Shown: piece after piece, positions 60,506 to 64,000 of the stretch | Layout: each line of letters begins with the position of its first letter | Position numbering within the stretch: the first letter of the stretch is position 1 | Origin: Rhodopseudomonas palustris | GTDB lineage: Bacteria > Pseudomonadota > Alphaproteobacteria > Rhizobiales > Xanthobacteraceae | Assembly: GCF_003591005.1 (NCBI RefSeq) | Contig: NZ_QYYD01000001.1 | Location: forward strand, 350,946-414,945 | DNA length: 64,000 bases | Direction: 5' to 3' | Translations under genes and position numbers: made by a program | Notes under the pieces: generated by a model | Databases searched by the model: none | The model's input: only the letters and a program-made list of their open reading frames with translations | What the model was told of the DNA's origin: nothing

Positions 60506-61930
60506 ATGGCGTTCAAAGAGTACGGCAATTACGACGGCGTGGGCCTCGCCGGGCTGGTGCGTAGCAAGCACGTCAGCGCCATCGAACTGCTCGATGAGGC
60601 GATCGCGCGGACGGATGCACTCGATCCGAAGCTGAACGCCGTCGTGGTGCGGCACGACGACTACGCACGCAAGCAAATCGAAGCCGGGCTGCCGGAAGGG
60701 CCGTTTACGGGCGTGCCGTTTCTTCTAAAGGATCTCGATCTGCTCGCCGGCACGCGCACGACGTTCGGCGCCAGCGTCTACAAGGATTTCGTCGCCCCGC
60801 ACACCGGCACGCTGGCGTCGCGGTTTCTGGCCGCCGGGCTGACGATCTACGGCAAGAGCGCAAGCCCGGAATTCGGCCTGATGCCGACCACGGAGTCGCG
60901 GCTGCATGGACCGACGCGCAATCCGTGGAATCTCGAGCATTCGTCCGGCGGCTCGTCGGGCGGGGCTGCCGCGGCGGTCGCGGCGCGTATTCTGCCGGTG
61001 GCGCATGCCAGCGACGGCGGCGGCTCGATCCGGATTCCGGCGTCGGCCTGCGGCGTGTTCGGACTGAAGCCGACGCGGGCGCGCAATCCGATCGGGCCGG
61101 ATCGCGGCGAGGGCTGGGGCGGCTTCGCTTGCGGCCATGTGGTGAGTATCAGCGTGCGCGACAGTGCGGTGATGCTGGACGCGCTGCACGGTCCGGAGCC
61201 GACCAGCCCCTACGTGGCGCCGCCGCCGGAGCGGCCGTTCGCACAGGAGGTCGGTCGCGATCCCGGCCGGCTGCGGATCGCTTTCACGGAAATGTCGACC
61301 TATGGCGACGCGATCGATCCGGAGATCGCCGCCGCAGTGCGCGACACCGCGAAACTGCTGGAGAACCTTGGTCACGATGTCGAGCCGCGCGCGCCAAAAC
61401 TGCCGGCGGATCCGGCGGAGGTGATAGCCGCGATCGTGGCCTGCAATACCGGGCTGAGCGTGCGGCTCGCCGAGCAGGCGCTGGGCCGCAAAATGACCGA
61501 TCGGGATTTCGAAGTGCTGACGCTCGCCAGCGCCGCCAATGCGAGCCGCGCCAGCGGCATCGATTACTGCGCGGCGCAGCTGCAGGCCTATCAGATCTCG
61601 CGCGCCCTCGCGGAGTTCTTCGCGGACGTCGACGTGTTTCTGTCGCCGACGCTGTGCCTGCCGCCGCTGAAGATCGGCGAACTCGACACCATGGCGCGCG
61701 ATCTGTCCGGCATCAGCCCGCTGCTGCGCCGCTACATCCCGGGCACCAGCCTGTTCAACATGTCGGGCCAGCCGGCGATGTCGGTGCCGCTGGCCTGGAC
61801 GGCGGGCGGCCTGCCGATCGGCATGATGTTCGCCGCGCGGTTCGGCGACGAGGCGACGCTGCTGCGGCTGGCGTCGCAGCTCGAGCAGGAGCGGCCGTGG
61901 CGGCAGCGGCGGCCCCCGCTAAGCGCATAG
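60506..61930 (+). CDS. Amidase (amidase signature family)
   Basis: 474 residues. The Ser-cisSer-Lys triad is visible: Lys75 in VPFLLKDLDLLAGTRTTFGA, the cis-Ser in HSSGGSSGGAAAAVAARI (Ser150 or 151), and nucleophile Ser174 in DGGGSIRIPASACGVFGLKP. The C-terminal SLFNMSGQPAMSVPLAWTAG and GLPIGMMFAARFGDEATLLR are further conserved blocks. It hydrolyses an amide to acid and ammonia in the cytoplasm. As the last gene of the transporter run it suggests the imported ligand is, or becomes, an amide. Confidence 0.92.
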   Translation: MAFKEYGNYDGVGLAGLVRSKHVSAIELLDEAIARTDALDPKLNAVVVRHDDYARKQIEAGLPEGPFTGVPFLLKDLDLLAGTRTTFGASVYKDFVAPHTGTLASRFLAAGLTIYGKSASPEFGLMPTTESRLHGPTRNPWNLEHSSGGSSGGAAAAVAARILPVAHASDGGGSIRIPASACGVFGLKPTRARNPIGPDRGEGWGGFACGHVVSISVRDSAVMLDALHGPEPTSPYVAPPPERPFAQEVGRDPGRLRIAFTEMSTYGDAIDPEIAAAVRDTAKLLENLGHDVEPRAPKLPADPAEVIAAIVACNTGLSVRLAEQALGRKMTDRDFEVLTLASAANASRASGIDYCAAQLQAYQISRALAEFFADVDVFLSPTLCLPPLKIGELDTMARDLSGISPLLRRYIPGTSLFNMSGQPAMSVPLAWTAGGLPIGMMFAARFGDEATLLRLASQLEQERPWRQRRPPLSA

Positions 61931-62131
61931 CGTCCAAAGACCTGCGCGCAATCCGCGTGAAGGGCTCGCGGCTCGCGCAAGATGATCATGCGATGCATTC
62001 ACATCTCGTGCGTTTGTTCCTCTGCGATCCCGATTCTGACCAAATTCTTAGCAACAAACGACCAAGGTCGGCGTTGACGTGGTGGCTTGGCCGTTTTCTC
62101 GTAGTCGCCGGGCGGAGGGGGGAATAACGAC

Positions 62132-62878
62132 GTGACTGGTAACGATCCGACCGATCAGGCGCTTGCGATGATCGCCAGCATCTTCGAGACGCCGGCGAAG
62201 CCCGACGCCAAGCGCTCGGGCGACGGTGCTCCGGCTGCCACGGACGAGATGCCGCGCGAGAGCGACGATGTCGAGAGCGAGCAGATCGGTGCGGCCGACG
62301 TCGACGAGGTTGCCGTGACGGACCGCGACCGGGACTACGCGTCCAGTGACGACGCGGAGTCGAACCACGAGGCTGACGAGACGGGGGCTGACGAGGGGGA
62401 GTTGGACGAGGTGGCGCGGGCGGAAGCCGAGCCGGACGAACTTGCGGAACAGGCCGTCGCGCATGATGGCGAGACGCTGCCGCCGCTCGAGGCTGGCAGT
62501 ATCGCCACGATGCAGATCGCCACCACCGAGATCGTCGAAATCACCTTCACTACGACGCCCGAGCCGGCCGCACCGACCGCGTTGCGCGACGACGGCAGCG
62601 AAGACCTCGATGCGTTGACGCGCTATGGCCCGGGGCCGCTCGAGGCATTGCGGTTCAAATGGAGCGTGCGCCGGAAGGACGACGATTACTACGTGGACGA
62701 GACCATCGGCACCAGTTCGCAGCCGATCACGGCGGGGCCATTCTCGCGCGCCGAAGCGGTCGCCTTCATCGACGACCGCGACCGCCGCACCCGCCGCCGC
62801 TTCGAGCGCCTGCGCAACGAGATCGTCTCCGGCCCGTCGGAGCGCGGCGTCGAGGACGATGACGACGAGACGCTGTAG
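62132..62878 (+). CDS. Acidic hypothetical protein
   Basis: 248 residues from a GTG at 62132 with GGAGGGG upstream. Residues about 35-110 are strongly acidic and repetitive in composition (DEMPRESDDVESEQIGAADV, GADEGELDEVARAEAEPDEL), so probably disordered. From about 165 a folded part follows: LTRYGPGPLEALRFKWSVRR, then DDDYYVDETIGTSSQPI and SRAEAVAFIDDRDRRTRRRF, which looks like a small alpha/beta domain with a basic helix. It ends DDDDETL. I recognise no family. It stands alone, convergent with a tetR gene. Confidence 0.6.
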   Translation: MTGNDPTDQALAMIASIFETPAKPDAKRSGDGAPAATDEMPRESDDVESEQIGAADVDEVAVTDRDRDYASSDDAESNHEADETGADEGELDEVARAEAEPDELAEQAVAHDGETLPPLEAGSIATMQIATTEIVEITFTTTPEPAAPTALRDDGSEDLDALTRYGPGPLEALRFKWSVRRKDDDYYVDETIGTSSQPITAGPFSRAEAVAFIDDRDRRTRRRFERLRNEIVSGPSERGVEDDDDETL

Positions 62879-62903
62879 ATCATAACGCCAGCTTGCGCCG
62901 GGA

Positions 62904-63674
62904 TCAGGCCGGGTTGTAGGCTCCGACGTCGAGGTCGCGGCCGAAGGTCACGGTCTGCACGTCGGGAGCGGCGCGGGGCTGTCGCGGGGCGTCCGCTCGG
63001 ATTCCCAGGAGCTCGGCGAGCGCCAGTCGCCTCACCGCGATTTCGACGGTCCGCTGGCGCTCGGCGTCCAGCGAGTCCCAGCCGAGCGAGGTCAGCATCA
63101 CCCTGCGCAGCGTGCGGAAATTGGAGATCGTGCCGAGGACGATCGCGACACGAAGCTTGAGATCTTCGTCTTCCGGCGACCGGCCGGTCGCGGTGGCGAT
63201 GGCCGCCACCAAGGCGGCCTGAAACCGCGCGACCGAGCGATCATAGATGAGGCGAAAGGCGTCGTCGGCGTCGCGCTCACAGCGACCGAAGAACATGGTC
63301 CAGGCTTCGGGCTGCTCGTCGCCGGCGATGAACTTGAAGAAGCGCATCACCACCGCGTCAATGTTGGCGATCGGACCGGTGCCGGCCTGGCGCAGCTCGG
63401 CGATCAGCGGCTCGATCCGGCCGTGCATGTGGTCGGCGATCGCTTCCGCAGCGGCGAGGTAGAGCTCGCGCTTGCCGCCGAAATGATACGGGATGGCGGC
63501 CTGATTGACGCCGGCGCGCTCCGCCAGCTGCCGGGTGGTGGCACCGTCGAAGCCGACCGAGCCGAACACCCCGATCGCCGCCTCGATCATGCGGGCGCGG
63601 GTGGCCTCGCTCTGGTTGCCTTGCGCGGGCGCGGGGTCAGTTTGCGTCTTGCGATTGAGTTTCATGATCGGCAC
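62904..63674 (-). CDS. TetR family regulator, CerR type (DUF1956)
   Basis: 256 residues. A charged N-terminal arm of about 22 residues precedes the helix-turn-helix: EATRARMIEAAIGVFGSVGF, then TRQLAERAGVNQAAIPYHFG and GKRELYLAA. The C-terminal half fits the CerR/DUF1956 domain (FFKFIAGDEQPEAWTMFFGR). The start may be 63674 or the ATG three codons on. Palindromes just upstream (63694-63718) are probably its operator. No target operon lies beside it within the window to the left, so its target may be to the right or itself. Confidence 0.85.
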   Translation of the reverse strand: MPIMKLNRKTQTDPAPAQGNQSEATRARMIEAAIGVFGSVGFDGATTRQLAERAGVNQAAIPYHFGGKRELYLAAAEAIADHMHGRIEPLIAELRQAGTGPIANIDAVVMRFFKFIAGDEQPEAWTMFFGRCERDADDAFRLIYDRSVARFQAALVAAIATATGRSPEDEDLKLRVAIVLGTISNFRTLRRVMLTSLGWDSLDAERQRTVEIAVRRLALAELLGIRADAPRQPRAAPDVQTVTFGRDLDVGAYNPA

Positions 63675-63693
63675 CTCTCGGCCCCGATTAATG

Positions 63694-63718
63694 TATTCGA
63701 ATGAATAAAGGGTTTATT
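63694..63718. promoter_or_regulatory. Overlapping palindromes upstream of the CerR-type regulator
   Basis: TATTC-GAAT-GAATA (63694-63707) and AATAAA-GGG-TTTATT (63704-63718) are perfect inverted repeats that overlap by four bases, in an AT-rich patch about 20 bases before the regulator start. A typical place and shape for TetR-family autoregulation. Confidence 0.5.
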
Positions 63719-63829
63719 TCAAATTCAAGCGGTTCGGATGAGCGAGGCGCTGCGCTCCCCGAAGGCTGAGTCCTCATCCGATAGGCTGACGGAAATTCGC
63801 CTTGAGAGTCCGGCACTTCCTTCTCAACG

Positions 63830-63910
63830 CGTCATGCCCGGCCTTGTGCCGGGCATCCACGCCTTGCTGAAGGAAAATGCAGAGAAGGCGTGGATGGCCG
63901 GGACAAGCCC
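63830..63910. repeat. Inverted repeat CGTCATGCCCGG...CCGGGACAAGCCC
   Basis: GTCATGCCCGGCCTTGTGCC and GGGCATCCACGCCTT pair with AAGGCGTGGATGGCCGGGAC and AAGCCC, leaving a loop of about 23 bases. It is a dispersed intergenic repeat type of this bacterial group. Confidence 0.75.
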
Positions 63911-64000
63911 ACTGCTGTCCGGCTTAGTTTTAGTGGACAAAGCGCATGGCGTTGATTCTTCTGTATTCCGAGCGTCTGGCAACGTTTCGGGACACGGGAG

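Larger units (their letters stand above)
63675..64000. other. Right-end gap upstream of the CerR-type gene
   Basis: 326 bases to the window edge. Holds the operator-like palindromes at 63694-63718, a GATGAGCGAGGCGCTGCGCT patch like a diverged repeat at about 63737-63765, and the long inverted repeat at 63830-63910. No gene is visible at the right end. Confidence 0.5.

Overview
The window looks like a chromosomal segment from an alphaproteobacterium of the Rhodopseudomonas/Bradyrhizobium group (Nitrobacteraceae). The reasons are the high GC, many ABC transporters for organic solutes, a class II (B12-dependent) ribonucleotide reductase, and the intergenic palindromic repeats typical of this group (GTAGCCCGG...CCGGGCTACGC, CCGTCATTGCGAG...CTCGCAATGACGG, CGTCATGCCCGG...). 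Placement below family level is inference. No rRNA, tRNA, CRISPR array, integrase or IS transposase was seen.

Layout. 1-1070: start of a DOPA-dioxygenase-like gene, a DUF2442 gene with a DUF4160 relic, and repeats. 1071-6098: a TetR gene and a four-gene catabolic operon (epimerase-like, dimeric alpha/beta-barrel, FAH, GMC oxidoreductase) with a palindromic operator in front. 6305-14646: an IclR gene with a DHDPS-like aldolase, a complete branched-chain-type ABC transporter (livKHMGF order), a 3-hydroxyisobutyrate-dehydrogenase-like enzyme and an amidohydrolase. 14751-15203: a DUF2721 membrane protein. 15508-24997: a sugar-type ABC transporter, a GntR/UTRA regulator, an arylsulfatase, its formylglycine-generating enzyme and a ClC transporter, in one run.

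25001-40304 reads as a module for cyclic amides or related nitrogen compounds. It has an aminotransferase, HyuA/HyuB, an Asp/Glu-racemase-family protein, a MocR regulator, a spermidine/putrescine-type ABC transporter, a DUF1185 protein and an enamidase-like amidohydrolase. The transporter run is headed by a very divergent GroEL-type chaperonin (32759-34330) that keeps the GroEL layout but has Ser and Ala where GroEL has the ATPase aspartates D52 and D398. This is the most unusual gene in the window. A shared TTGTACTAC element links the mocR promoter with the aminotransferase-hyuAB promoter.

40389-47062 is an accessory, defence-type strip: GNAT, a duplicated hicAB module (one hicA broken), a secreted ClpP-like protein, an HNH endonuclease, a truncated DUF2235 gene, AbiH and an FRG-domain protein, interleaved with repeats that cut into or cap genes. 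47143-50916 is nrdJ with a repeat inserted in frame and a long structured leader. 51580-54383 holds two membrane protein genes. 54831-61930 is a MalEFGK-type ABC transporter with a 2-hydroxyacid dehydrogenase and an amidase. 62132-63674 holds an acidic protein of unknown function and a CerR-type TetR regulator.
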